64,000 bases of DNA. Source: Sebastes aleutianus. Lineage: Eukaryota > Chordata > Actinopteri > Perciformes > Sebastidae. Shown piece by piece: positions 31,801 to 45,800 of this stretch. The position numbers and the translations under genes were made by a program. The notes beneath the pieces were generated by a model. The model saw only the letters and a list, made by a program, of their open reading frames with translations, was not told the origin of the DNA and did no database searches. Every line of letters starts with the position of its first letter. Within the stretch, counting starts at the first letter, position 1. Where the stretch lies: contig CAKAKS010000031.1 of assembly GCA_916700875.1 (NCBI GenBank), positions 18,745,880 through 18,809,879 on the forward strand, written 5' to 3'.

Positions 31801-34800
31801 CCAGAGCTTTCTGATCAAATCTGCCCTGCTCAAGATGGCCTCCAAATTGGCCCCCCGAAGTCGATTATTGTTCATAGAAACTAGGTTTCCTCTATCCCAC
31901 CATCTTCATAGAGTCTTGCAGAGTTTAGCTTGATTGCTAGTGCATGGAGTGAGTGAAACAGAGGAATATTTCCTTGCCAAGTTCACATACCCGTCATCTC
32001 CTCTTTTGGCAGGATAGGCGTGGGGAGGCTTTAGGTCCTTCCTTCTGTTGACATAGGCAACACTTGGTCCAGTTGGTTTTCCTTGATTTACTAGTAGAGC
32101 TAGTTTGATTCATCGATTGTTGTTATGGTGATGAAAGAATTTGCGTCAATGAGGCTGCAAAGTGTGTGGACGCAGCTCCCGGAGACAGCTCACTGGCTAG
32201 TCTATAGATACACATATTACATGTTCATATTCATGTATTTTTTAATAGAACCAGCAGTCTGGGAAGGTTCAAATTGCTACAGGGCGGGACAGTGGGAGGT
32301 AAAAGGTTAAAACGTTTTCAACACATTTGTATGTCTGTTCTTACGACTAAATCCGATATGAAGGTAGAAAAAGTTTCCTCTTTGTCTCTCTCAGTCAACA
32401 AACAAAATAGCTTTCTCTACCTTCTGCCGTGTTAAATGTGTATTTACTGTGTGTAAGTGTGGACCACAATGCAGCATGTATTTTCTGTAGCTTTTTCTAG
32501 TCTGTTGTTTTTGCAATTTTTCTGTTACAGCATAAACCAATGATTGTCTCTCAAATGATGTTAAATGAGTAAAGCTTGCCCGTGAGAGTGTATTTTGAGA
32601 GGTTGCTCAGCCAGTCTTCCACTTACTTCTGGGCGACGGTGCTCCATCTGAGGAGACTTGTTGGGCTCCATCTGAGGCTTTCAGGCTTTCAGCCTGTCCG
32701 TTAATGTACAGTAAATGCAGAGGCTGCATTATGTGTCCAGTGACATCACCCCTCTCAACCACGGCCGCTGATGATTCCATCAATCAGACGGCGTGAATCA
32801 TGCTGAAGCAGGAAAATGTGTGAGTGTCTGCTTTGTGTGAGCGTGAGAATTTCCTGTTTTTGTTTCTTGTGAAGAGAATACAGAGGAGTTGTTGGTCTGT
32901 TACTGTAAATCAGGTTCCTCACTTAATCTATTTTCCGCATTTATTTGATGAACAATGTCTCATTAAGTCAGATGATGAGTCACGAGGGTTATATTTATCT
33001 GAGAAACCATTTCCTCATTCATTGAACCGCAATGATTCAGATTAAGAATTGGTACACTTCTCGGGCCATTTTTTAAAAACAACTTCTACCAAAATAGTTG
33101 ATCTATCTATCAATGCAAACAGCAACAAACTATTTTAAGCGAAGAGTGATTTTCCATCCTGATCCTTGAATTAAAGCTACCACGAGGATTCAAGGAACTT
33201 TCATTTTGTATTGATTTTGGCGGTTCCTGTGGACAAAAGTGGTAGTGTTTCCAAGCACCAGATTCCCTTTAGAAAACCTCTAATTTTACTGCAGCAGTGT
33301 CTGACAGTCTGCCCTGCGCAGTCCTGGTTCTGGTTCTCTCATGTCTCCCTTCCCTCCAGAAGGCCCAGCAATACGGCCTGGGCCTCCAGCAGCGTGGTGT
33401 TGATGTTGGCTCCCAGTGGCGAGGCGAATCTCGACTCCTCGTGCGATTTCGCGAGGGAATCGGACCCAATGACAGGCATTAAGAATAACTATATAGAAGT
33501 AGACAATTTTCTCGCTGATGGTCTTGTTTACTTATGTACAGTAGGTCATACAGATGCATCAGTATTAAATTGAGACTGTTCATAACCAGTTAAAAGTTAA
33601 TTGTAGTAACTTTAAGCGGACTGTCAAACTCCGACAAAGAGAGCAGACAACAGAAAAAGCAGTGCGCCTGAAATGATACCAATAAACAGGACAGACTCTC
33701 AGTGTAGCCGAGCATAGTTTTTTATTACATGACTATTTTGGTACAAACGTTTACCCGCCAGTGTGTTGGATAGCCTTCTGAAATTTACTCGCCAAATGGA
33801 AAATCTACCTGCATTTGGTGCTTGGCAGGTGTTGATTTCGGACCCTGAAGCAGAGTAGTAAAATTCTCCCAGTCCCGTCAGCTTTACCATTTTTCTTCCA
33901 TTCAGTGGTCATGAGTCCTTGACAGTTGGTTTTAAAAGTGTCTATATCCTGCCAAAAATGTGCGCAATGCAAAAGCAGAATCCAAAGAGCACAACTGGTT
34001 TTCAGGGCAGGACCGCCTGCATTTTTCAAAGTGGACTGTTGAGTTTTTTTTGTCTTTTGAGTGTGTGTGTGTTTGTGTGTCTGGGCTTATATCATATCCA
34101 TTACATAGATTGTGTCACCATATGAGCTGTATGGGTCCTTTTTTTCGTGTTTTATTTACATTGCATTGTGAGTCAGTTGTGTACATTTACCAAGTCGTAT
34201 GATGAAATAAATACAGAGGGATAACAAACAGTTACAAATTCTCTAAGATGCTGAATATTGTGGAGGCTAAATTCCCAGCCTCGCTGTATTATTGATGGCG
34301 GAGACCATTAGACAGCATTTCTATTGATTAGCTTCCTCACAAAGACGGTCGTTAAAGCAGAGTCAGGAATGCATGAATGAAAGTACATGAATGAGCCACT
34401 TATACACATTATTCACACATAATGTTGAACATGTGCTAGTTAAAACCTTTATTACTAGAAGTTATGTTCATATTACATGATTCTGCAGGACATGATTTAT
34501 AATCCAAGCCCAACGTTCAATAGCAATGCAGGAAGTAGTTTGTCCTTTTATTTAGCAAGGTAAAAAGTAAGGATGGCGTGGTGAATGGGTGTGTGTAGTG
34601 CATCTGACTTTCATGTTGGAGACTGGAGTTTGCATCCCTTCACAGACCAATTATTGTCTTTTTAGCTACGTTAGCAGTATTGCTCTATGGATGGTAATAT
34701 CTGTCAGTCCACCACTCAAAACTGAAATATCTTAACTATTGGAAGGATTGCTGAAATTAAATTTGGTACATGCATCCATGGTTCCCAGAGGATGAAGCCT

Positions 34801-37800
34801 ACTGACTTTGGTGATCCCCTGATTTTCCCTCTTGTGCCACCATGAGGTTGATATTTGTGGTTTTGAGAGAAATGTCTCAGCAACTATTGGACATCATGAA
34901 AGCTCATTGATATTCCCCTCAGGATGAATTGCAATGATTTCGGTAATCCCTTAACTTTTTAAGTTAAAGGTCTTATTGCTAACAATTTATTTGGACGAAT
35001 ATTAAAAAAATAATAATAATACAGCTTGTAGAATGCCACCGAATAAAAGTATGGCTTTTCCTAAAAAAATTATTATGATTGTGAATTTATCATTTAAAAA
35101 AATGTTGGCGGGTCAAAAATAAATGTTTTGTTTATCTCTGTGGAAGATATCTGACGTTTGGTTCCCACTTCAAACGAGGCTTGTGAGCCAATAGTATAAT
35201 AGCGTTGGTATCACTTGGTATCTCTGGGTCGTCAGCGATCAAGTTGCCAGTCGGTGTCGAATCTGAGTTTGACAGGAAGTGACTGGCAACCACTTGTTGT
35301 GAAGTGAATGCAATAGAACGGGGGAGGGACAATGCAACATCTAGTGGCTGACTGTTATCAATAGCACCTTTAACTTAAGATGTTTAATTTGCCCCATACT
35401 TTGGTATATGATGACCAAATTTCTGCAAAACCAACTATACTTCATCTGGGTTTTTTCAGAACCATCCAATATCAAGTCTTTTTGGTTATAATGTTGTTGA
35501 AAATCATCTGTTTTAGAACTTAACACATAAAGATGTGCTCCACAAACTACATTTTCTGTTGATTTGGGGTGTTGACACTTGACAGAAGGAAGCAGGGCAT
35601 CCCTCTGTGTTAATGGTGAGTTATAGATCTGAGGTAGTGGGCATAGCCAGCCTGTCTGTTTGGTTCAGCCTCCTCTTGTTTCTTGGTCGGCCTCCCTGCA
35701 CTTAGCAGCACGTATAGTGACCTGATACACAAGATGTTGCCGTTTTGACTCAGTGTCTCAGCTTGTATGGACATTTTTTATATGGACATACCTGTATTGA
35801 CAGGTTACTTCAGTTTACGCCAACACTCAAGACTGAATTGTACAGTCCTGCTCAGTGCATAGTGAAAAGCAAGAACGTTTTGGAGCATCAAATGTAACAG
35901 GAAATGACTCGCTTCAAGCGAAAGTCCACTTGATCTGACTTCCTGGCAGTTTGTCATCTCATTTGTCTTTATCTTTGTTGTATATCTAAGTCACTTTAAA
36001 ACAGCGGCGAGTGTAAATGAGACCTTTAGGTGTGTAGTTCTTTTGTATCTCAGATGACAGTAGTGGATCTCCGCTTAGCTTTCAGCAAAGCAGAAACGCA
36101 AACATTCACTGTAACCCAATCATCACATGTGGTGATACAAACCACCGGCTTTATGTAAACAAGACTAGACATCCCCTCGGGTTTCACACGGAGCTGGCCA
36201 CAGGCATGTGTACGCACACATACACACACGCACTTTGTGCTGTTTTTTTATCTTGTATTTAAGACTTGTGGTCTGTGAATCACATAACAATAGTAATTTT
36301 TTTTTTTTTCATTTCCACTTTAGCTGCTTTTGTGCATAGTCAGTGAATTACTAAACCATCCTGTCACTCCTTGTTTCAGTCTAAATTTATTTCACTTGAA
36401 TTAACAATTTAGTGTATTCTTCCATGGCTGTGGGTTATACTGCCACGTTCGTTCTATCCTGGACAAGTCGGCACCTGTCCACACAGCAGCAATCAGTTCA
36501 ACACAGAATCTATTAACCCCCTGAGACCCACAATAGACTATTTTTTGTCTTTTTTAGGGGGGTACAAGGGGTCTTTAGGGAGAGATTGCAGGTCAGCAGT
36601 GGATGTCACATAGAAGTGGTGTACATCATCTGAAAGCTGGGAACCTGAAGATTAATTTGAGATGCAGCTCAGCACTGTGTGTGAAGTTGTTCCAGGCATG
36701 AATCCGAAACAAACATGAATTAGTTCATTAATTAAATAATTAAAATAAATTGTGAAAGTGTATAAGGGCTAAGAACATTATGATAGAAGTATATGATGGT
36801 CATTTCCATGCTCACTTACGTCTCATAAATTGTTGCAGCAATTTTTGGGTTGATACCATTTGTTACACAGATTTGGTGCTAAATTTAACCATTTTTTCCC
36901 ACTCAAGAATTGATAAAAATGATCCAAAATACAACATTAAGACACCAAGACCTTGAGGAACACCATAGAAAAACTCATGCTGTGATTTGGGATCAAAGGC
37001 TTTTGACATTTTGAGATTTCTCCAAGAATGACATTTTCTGGCAATTGGATTTTTTTCAATTTATGTAATTCCACGACTGTTTAAAGACCCCAGTATGCAG
37101 AAATATTAGAATACACCATTTTTAGACTATAACACAGATAACACATGTATACTGCATGCAAAAAACTGTATACTTTTTGCATGACATGTTACCAACGGAT
37201 TCCTTTTCTAGTTTCATATGATACCTGGGGCTTCACTCTAGCTCTAAAACTGAACCTGCTACAGCCTCTGAAAGACAGTAAAGTCGGTCGGGATCAGAGG
37301 CCTCAGGAGATTAAGGACAATTTATGATAGGACAAACCATTGGGTGTGTAATCAATATTCAGCGGGTGCTGGTTATCTTTGTTGCTTTGACTTTGACCAT
37401 TATTTTTTTAACTGACTCTAGCAAGTCCACCGATTTTATGGAAGTGCAATGCTAAACGACTAGAGTACCTCTGTAACTGGCTCCAGTGTCTCGGTCACAC
37501 TTCAGGAAAATCAAACCTGATTAGGAGTTGATTTATGTCGATGACTCTTTTCATTCTCATTATTTCTTCATTGTAACTGGCGCTGCTACACAATAGCATT
37601 GAAGGAACTGACAGTGGGGGGATGTTGGATGACGCAGCAAGAGAAATGTGTTCTTTGTTATCAACCAGTTTGAGCCTTGGCCTCAAACACTGTGCAGGTG
37701 GGAGCATGTACGTATGTAGTGCTCGCTCATCTGAAATACTCTACAGGAGCTTGGATAGAAGCAGAAAAACAACAAGACGTGAAAATGATTGGAAGAAGAT

Positions 37801-39779
37801 GCTTACAGACCAGAATAATGCTGTTGAAGTAGTTTATTGACATCAGTATTATCCTTAAGGCAAACACAAAGAAAACTCAGTGAAATTGACACGGCATGAA
37901 TCAATGAATCCGGTGTATGAGTATCTCTTTGTCGTGGGTCATGAAGACATCCCTGCAGGCTGGGTTTCTGTGTGGCCGTCTAGACTCAGGAGCCTTAGTA
38001 TATTGTGACATCACTGCCCGAGGGCAACTGATGAGCGATCTGTCTGAAAAGCAGAAGAGCTGCTCTGAGACCAGTAGACTGAGACATCCCGAGGACAGCT
38101 TGTTACACATCAGCCTTTAAGTTGCAGTAGCTACTATTGATAATTTTTGTACTACTACTACTAATACTACTACTACTGCTACTGCGACTGCTACTGCTCT
38201 GCCACTACTGCAAATACTACTGTTACTACTACTAGTGTTTCTACTACTACTACTCCTACAACTGCTACTACTGCTGTTAATACTGGGGGCACTGCTACTA
38301 ATGATACCACTGCAAATAATAGTAATCATAATAAAAATAAATGTTATTTAATAAAAACAAATGGATGTTTAATTTAGTAATATAATATAATTTATAAATT
38401 GAGAATAAGTAATTATTAATACATTAATAATTTGATATTTATTTAATTAATTTAAAAGGTGCAATAATAATACAAACAGACAAAGCATATAGTCTCTACC
38501 ACGATCTTATGGCCTACATACTTGTTTTGTGATTAATACAGCTTATATTCGATTTCTTTAGAGTACTCGTTTTCTTTCTTCTGTTTGTATTATCCTTTGA
38601 GATTTGCTTGTTATAAAGGTTCATACTGTATGCATAAATCATCTCAAACTGAAGAAGAGAGGATTTTTAAACCCTCTTGACTTCGCTGTCTTTTGTCCTG
38701 AAACTAGGAACGTGACACATGATTACTCAGTGACAATAACAGTGACTCAGAGTGACTCCATTCTCTCTGCTGCCCTTCAATGTGGGTGGGTAGCATCGAT
38801 CCACATGTGCAGTACTCCATCAGTCAGTGTGCTAACTGTGCCCACAGAAGTGGTGCTGTCAGCTGGAGATCTTGGCACCAGCTGCTCCCTCTCCCTTTGG
38901 ACTTAGTCGTGTTAATAATAACTATCCTTTGACCTCCATAACCAAAACACCGTGCCTAACCCCACGGCTGGTTATTTAGGTCTATCATAAGAGGATTCGG
39001 TCTCATTCCCCCTGATCATCACCCCCCCCCCCCCCCCCCCCCCACCCCCCCCACCCCCATCCTCTTCCTCTCTCTTAAAAGCTGTCCCACTTCCTATGCT
39101 TTGTAAAGTGAGTTTGCAGAGAGGATGTCACTCTTCTGTGGAAGTGGAACAAAACGTTGATTAGTGCCAACAAAGAAACTAAAGATAGAAGTGTTGCAGC
39201 TCAGCTGGGAGATAAGAAGCTGGTTTATGGTTGTACTGGTATGTTGTGAAATGTTATGTGATGTGGTCATGCAGGCCCATATGGTAAATGAATAATCTCA
39301 ATCCAATTAACAATTAATCAAAAGACTGTATGTAATGTGAAAGCCGTCACTTGCTGGCGTCTTTAGCTCTTTTTTTTCGCTCCATAGTTTTGGTTTTAAG
39401 ATAGATTTATTGTGATTCAGTCTCAGGGCTCTCATTTACGGCAGCATTAAGCTGCATTCACACCAAGAGTATAGAAATAACCACTGTTGCTGCTTTGTAC
39501 ATGTTGTGGAAGTCCCAGATATGTCAGAAAACCAACCGTCTTGGCTGGGTTCATACCATTACAACAGCATTAACTTTTCATTGAACCATTGTACAAAGTA
39601 TATTTCGTAAAAAACGTGTTATAATCTGAAAGACAGCAGAGAAGCAGTATGTGGTATTTGCTAAGAGGGCTGAAGGCTGTGAGGTTTTGGTGGATTGTGA
39701 AATGAGAAACCACATTGAATAACTCACTGCAGGACACACAGATTAAGTCTTTTATAGCCCATATTTAGAGGTGAACACT

Positions 39780-39815
<36 letters not shown>

Positions 39816-42800
39816 GTCCAGCTTTTGAGAAGCCATGAGAGGTTTCAATCATGGTTCCATCTTCCCCCACATGCTGCTAATCCTCCATCGACCTCTCCCT
39901 CCTCACCTACATTTTTAGACAAAGCTTGTCTTTTGTCATAGTTGAAAATAATTCCATTGCTGGACACGTGCTTGTGTTTGGCCCTTTCAGGGAGCTGTAG
40001 TCCAGGGTTTCCTCCGGTGTACTGAAAGCCTGGCAGCACGCACTGGGCCTAAGTTGAGTCCTGACTGGGTCTAAGCATCAGGAATTTTTTAAACAATTTA
40101 TTTTTAAGATGTTTTTAAACAAAAGTGTGTTATACAAGTTGCAAACTCCTGTAAGGAACAACTGCGTAGGTTGTGTGCATAACGTTAGCTACTCTGCTGA
40201 TTAAAGTGAAGGGGGTTAGCTCCGAAGTTAGTGAGAACTTTGGGGCAGGATCACTTAAGGTGGACTGACCTTTAAGGTGGACCTGCTATTCTCATTTTAG
40301 AGACAAGCTGCTCCTCTGAGTTTTGTTTAAATGTTGCTAAAGATAAGCACTTTTTTTCAGTGATGGGATTGGGAAGCCACAAACTTTCTGCTTTCTTTTG
40401 TTTCTGCTTCCGTTTTTCAAGATATGGTCGGTCAGCATGTATGCACGTTGCAGGCTCCTCAGTCGTGTGACATTATGTGTGCGGCAGGATAGAAGCAGCA
40501 AGAATTTATACTGCTTATATATGTTTGTTTCTTCTTTCTTGTCAGTTTTTTTAACACTTTTAGGCTCATTGCAGACAGCAAGTTTTCAGGTCTGTTGTCC
40601 TGACATGGTGTTGTGTATACCCCAAGCTATCGGCTCTTGTTACGGTTGAACCTACTGTACTTCGCTTATAAACGAAAGGTCTCTCATGACACTTAAAAAA
40701 CCCATGTAAATGTGTATGTCCTTAACACACCGTGTTAAGCTCAACGTCAGCCTTCTCCAAAACAACTGCAGTGGCTGGGAGCTGCCTCTTTACAGAGTTT
40801 AGCTCCTGATAATGGTTCACGTGTCAACTCTTTGGATGGTACTGATGAGTCAGATAGTGATGCTGCAAATAACACAAATATTACAGCAGTTGGAACACTC
40901 ACTCATCATAAAATCAGCAGTGACGGTTACATTGAGAGGGAGTGAGCAGAGGTCTGAAGGTCAGTGTTGGGCGTCAGCTGATACTAAATGACTAATCACA
41001 TTTTCAAACTGTAGTTGGACTGTTTGCACCAGAGTAAATATCTCTGTGCTGCAAGTATGTAGCTGGTTACAAAACACAGTGAAGATCAGTTTTAGCAATA
41101 AATTAGGGCTGTCAAAGTTAACGCAATAATAACGCGTTAACACAAATTCCTTTTAACGCCCCTAATTTTTTAACGCATTAACGCAACTTGCGATTTTGCT
41201 AAATGCAGTACCTGTGAGGGTTTATGGACAATATTTGTCCTTGTTTGTGTTGTTAATTGATTTCCAATAATAAATATATACATACATTTGCATAAAGTAA
41301 TCATATTTGCCCACTCCCATGTTGATAAGAGTATTAAATACTTGACAAATCTCCCTTTAAGGTACATTTTGAACAGATAAAAAATGTGCAATTAATTTGC
41401 GATTAATCATGGACAATCATGCGATTAATCGTGATTAAATATTTTAATCGATTGACAGCCCTAAATTCATCACTTTCAAAATATAATGAATATGGATGCG
41501 GAGAGAATTGTTTAACTCTGTGACTAAACTTTGATCTCTGATTCATATCAATCACATGTTGTGGTTTTAACTGTCACGATTACACCCAGTTTTGGTCCTG
41601 GAAGTAGCTGCTTTGTATCTGATACCAGAACAGTGAGATCAGGTCAACTAAGGACATTGTTGATTGCCGCAAGGGAGAAGTCAGTGCTTAAATGTAGGTC
41701 TCCTTGCTGACATAGATACCATCAAAAGTGATCCTTAGCTGGCGGAGAGGCAGTGTTTACAGTGTTTGATTCTCAAGCAAAGCCTCAAATATCAAAACAA
41801 TGAAATAGAAGAAATATCCAGAGAAAGAAGTGATTAATTCCCTTTTTGCTACATGTGGTATAATGACAACCTGATGATAATCTAGCTGCTAAATGTGTTG
41901 TTGTCCTGAAGGTCTGAATACAGAGGGCAGTGTGTGTGTCTCCTCCGGTCTTGACGTCCGTCTGGATTCGAGGCTAATGCAGTGAAATGTGGAAATTTCG
42001 TGGCGCGATGGGTAACATGGGAGCGAGTGTGCAGAGTGCAGATTACACGTCTGCTGGTTGTTTTATGATGTAACTTCTGCGGGGATAAGCCTCTTACACA
42101 TGCATGCAAACATACACAGGGATTTGTGTGTACTGTACATGCAGATGTGTATGAACCTAAACTCATGCAAACACAAACATCATTAAGCGATTTGACTGAA
42201 GTGTGCAAAGCTCGTCAGCAGCCACAGAGGAGGTGAATAATGTATACATGGGCTGGTCTGTGATTGAATGTTGACAGATTACTTCACAAGCAGAGTGTGG
42301 AATTAATATTACAGCAAAGAAGTGAACACTAGTGACGAGAACTAATTTAGTTTGACATGGCCAACGTCATCATACATTATCCAAGTTTCTACTGGAGGGA
42401 GGAAGGCAACTGTTTGTTCTAAACAACAATGACGTCTCCCACAGAGGTTAGCGTAGATGCTGCAGTAGCATCAGTTATAGCAGAACTCGAGACTATTTCT
42501 TCATTGAAAGAAGAGCAAAGAACGACACTGAAGGCTTTTCTTGATGGAAAAGATGTTTTTGCTCTTCTCCTGACTGGCTTCGGCAAGAGTTTGATTGACA
42601 GATGGTTCATCCAATCACCTGCCAAGTATTTTTTTGAAAGTGCCTGCCCTTTTCCAAACAGTTTCCAATTTGTTCTGTGTAACAAACCATCTGGCGGGTC
42701 AGGTTACATACTCAGGTCTCTCTTGAAAAGATCTTAATCTCAGTGAGTTCAGCTGATTAAATGAAGTTTATTCTGTATGTTTCGTCTTTAATATCCTCTC

Positions 42801-45800
42801 AAACATCACAGTTGCACAAAAGTAAATGAAGAACAACATGGTAAATTTATGTCGTCATATACAAAAGGCTGTCTCAAACTGTTGTCTGATGATCTGATTT
42901 GGCTGATCCTCATGCTTCTCGAATCTCGATGCACAAAATGAGCGTTTATAGGCTGAGCGTAACAGAGAGGTAACTCAGGACATGTCTGAGCGAACAGTCC
43001 AGGCTCTGTTCTGCTGCAGGGGGTTCCCTTACAGTCAGGAGTAATAGATCATAAGATCAGGTGGCTGTGTTTGACATGTCTCACACTGAGAAGCATTAGA
43101 GAGGAGACGAGGGAGGGAGATGTTGGAAAAGAGAGAAGGACTAATTGTTTGCAGCGCTTAAAGATTTAATGAAGGTTGTAAGTGTAGCATCGGATTACTC
43201 TGCTGTCCTTTTTGTACAGAGTGAAGGCTGTGACCTCTGGGGTTTGTGGAAGGTATACTAGAAATACTTTCGAGAAAAGGTTTTAGAAATATTCAGGGAA
43301 AAGAGGATCAGTGGTTTCTGGTGCATTTTTGTTCTCTGTCCTTCATGGCTTTTGTTAATGAAATTATTTTTCTCAAAACTCCCCCAGAAAATACCTCTCT
43401 GTCTGAGCTCTGACCTCGCTGGTGAAATGAGTCTTGCAGAAAAACATGACAAAATAAAATTGTAAGTCATTCTTGTGCAGTATAATTCTGTAGGAATCTC
43501 TGCATGAATAATGCAATCACAGGATGGTCAGTCCATCAAAACTGCACCAGTAGGACCTACACATGTTTTGTTTACAATTTAACCCTAGAGGTGCTCTATA
43601 TGTTATCCAGAGCATTAATATAGCAGCAGACAACTATTTGCTATGTAAAGATATAGAGGAGCGATGTCTACCTGAGCAGAGAATGAAGTCACTCTCCCTC
43701 TGTGTGTGTTGTAATCCGAGATTCTCCGTGCTTTGTTGACGTAGCAGGGCCAGTCGTTTATGCTTTTAGTGCATGTGAGCATAGGGCTGCACAGTTATTG
43801 TGAAATTGCAATAAAAATATGTTGTCCCTAAAATCTATAAATAATCGTGATAAATTATGGTGATCTCAATATTGATCAAAATAATCGTGATAATAATTTT
43901 GACCATAATTGTGAAGCCCTATGTGAGTGTGCCACACTGCCGCCGCTCTGCACTGCGTTCACACAGCAGGTTACAGCTGATAACGGCATCCCTACCGACT
44001 GCGCCGTCGTAAAAGCGTAGCGCCCACCCACCGGTTCACCCCCAGGTTAACACTGTTAGCTCTGTCATCACTGTTGCCTTTGTCTTCACTGTTAGGGCTG
44101 TTAACCTGTTAGCTACGAGCCGCTGCCTCAGCTGTTGCCATGTTGAGAGCCGTGAGGCGGCAATAGAAATGCTCCCAATCTCTCATTTAGCACCTTTAAT
44201 ATAAGTATTTTCATTACTGCCATCAGTGTGAGACGTCATGTAAATTAGATGAACTGCTGCATCCCCTTCAGTTCGAGTGGTTTGTATCATTTCTACAGAC
44301 GCTTCATTTAAAGCAGTCCAGTCTTATCACACAGACACCGCTTTGGGAGTTTCCAGGCCTCATTATGCTGGAATTTATATCTGACGTCCGAGAAGCCTTT
44401 TAGTGCATGTGAGGAATGCTGATCAATTCGAGTAAATCAAACAGCCTTTTCTAATCTCATTCACATCCCTGACCCACTTCAGGATGAAATCCTAGTCGTC
44501 GTAAAGACACAGTTCTTCTCTGGTGTGTTGTGTGTCTGAGAGGTCAGGGGGTTTCCTCATTCTGCTTTGTTCTTGTAAAGTTCAGACCTTAAACAAACTG
44601 AGGCTCCTTTGTGCTTCCAGCTGTTAGCCGAAACTGGACTCGGTGTAATCAGTGTAAATAAGGAACTGACATTATCAGCCCAGCTTCCCTGCATGCTTCC
44701 CACCAACCCCCTCAAGCTGACTCATTTTCCAATGTCCTGATGCAACGAGCTGCAAGCTCTGACTTAATGGTTTTATCCCACAGACACAGTTCGGCCTTTT
44801 TCATGGAAAAATCAAATATTTGTTGCTAAAGTTGTTTTTCTCACTCAACGTCTAGTTCTGCTGTGAGCGCCGGCGTGCAAACATAATTTCTGTAAAGAAA
44901 CTCGATCATAAAATAAGTTTGCTCTTTGTTTGGAAAATCTGATGACGGAGCAAACAACCCTCTTGCGTAACTGGCATATATTTTCGGGAAAGAACGCCCT
45001 GAAGGACAAAATTCCTGCACAGGGAGAGGTGGAAAAGAAACGTGTGGCATCAATGACCTCACCAGGAAGTCATTGATGCCATAGGGAGGATGCCATAGAA
45101 GCTCAGGAATCAACAGACAACACCAAGACAATAGAAAAGTTTAACCACCAAACTAAACTTTATGTAACCATGGCTGGCAACAGTACTTGCTACAGTTGCT
45201 ACTTGCTGTCAGTTAAGCCAGCTCTCACTAGTGAAACTGACCTAAACATGGGTTAAACTGACAACAAACAAAAGTCTTTTTGCATGTGGTAATTGACCAT
45301 GGTAGCCTATACGAAGGATCGGGTATCGAACCTCAATTCTTTGGTGCCAACCAAAATGTACTGATAGCACTGAATATCAAAGTTGTCAAGTAACAAAAGC
45401 TGGCATGAATGTCTGGTCATATTCGTAAACTTCTCTACTTATTCTTTGATCAGATTAGGGCTAGGTATTGGTACTCGATGCCTATTGACCGAAATAACCA
45501 GTACCAAATAGTATCGAAACTTCTCCAGTCAAACAATACCCGTAATCGATCCTTTTTGTGCCCAGATCTAGAAAAAAAATACTAATTTTATGGTTTTGCT
45601 CGCAGCCAATCACCGCAAATGTTCTTCAATTTAATGCAACGTGTGATTGGCCCACTACTGCAGCAGCTACAACCCATACAGCCGGGATAGCGCACGACTC
45701 TGAATACAGATATGTCTGAGCCGGCAGCTAGCAGCTAATGGTGGAATCAGAAGGTGGGAGTTACGCCCACAAATCTGACTCAGTACCAAAAGTCAGGTAT

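Noticed and set aside
33360..33480. Forward-strand exon reading after the CTCCCTCCAG acceptor-like site
   Set aside because: The frame (KAQQYGLGLQQRG...) stops within 41 codons, has no donor and does not fit the ARRDC1 protein, which joins exon 1 directly to the exon at 50866.
44841..45131. 96-codon open frame on the - strand
   Set aside because: No domain, no splice signals and no similarity to flanking gene products that I can see.
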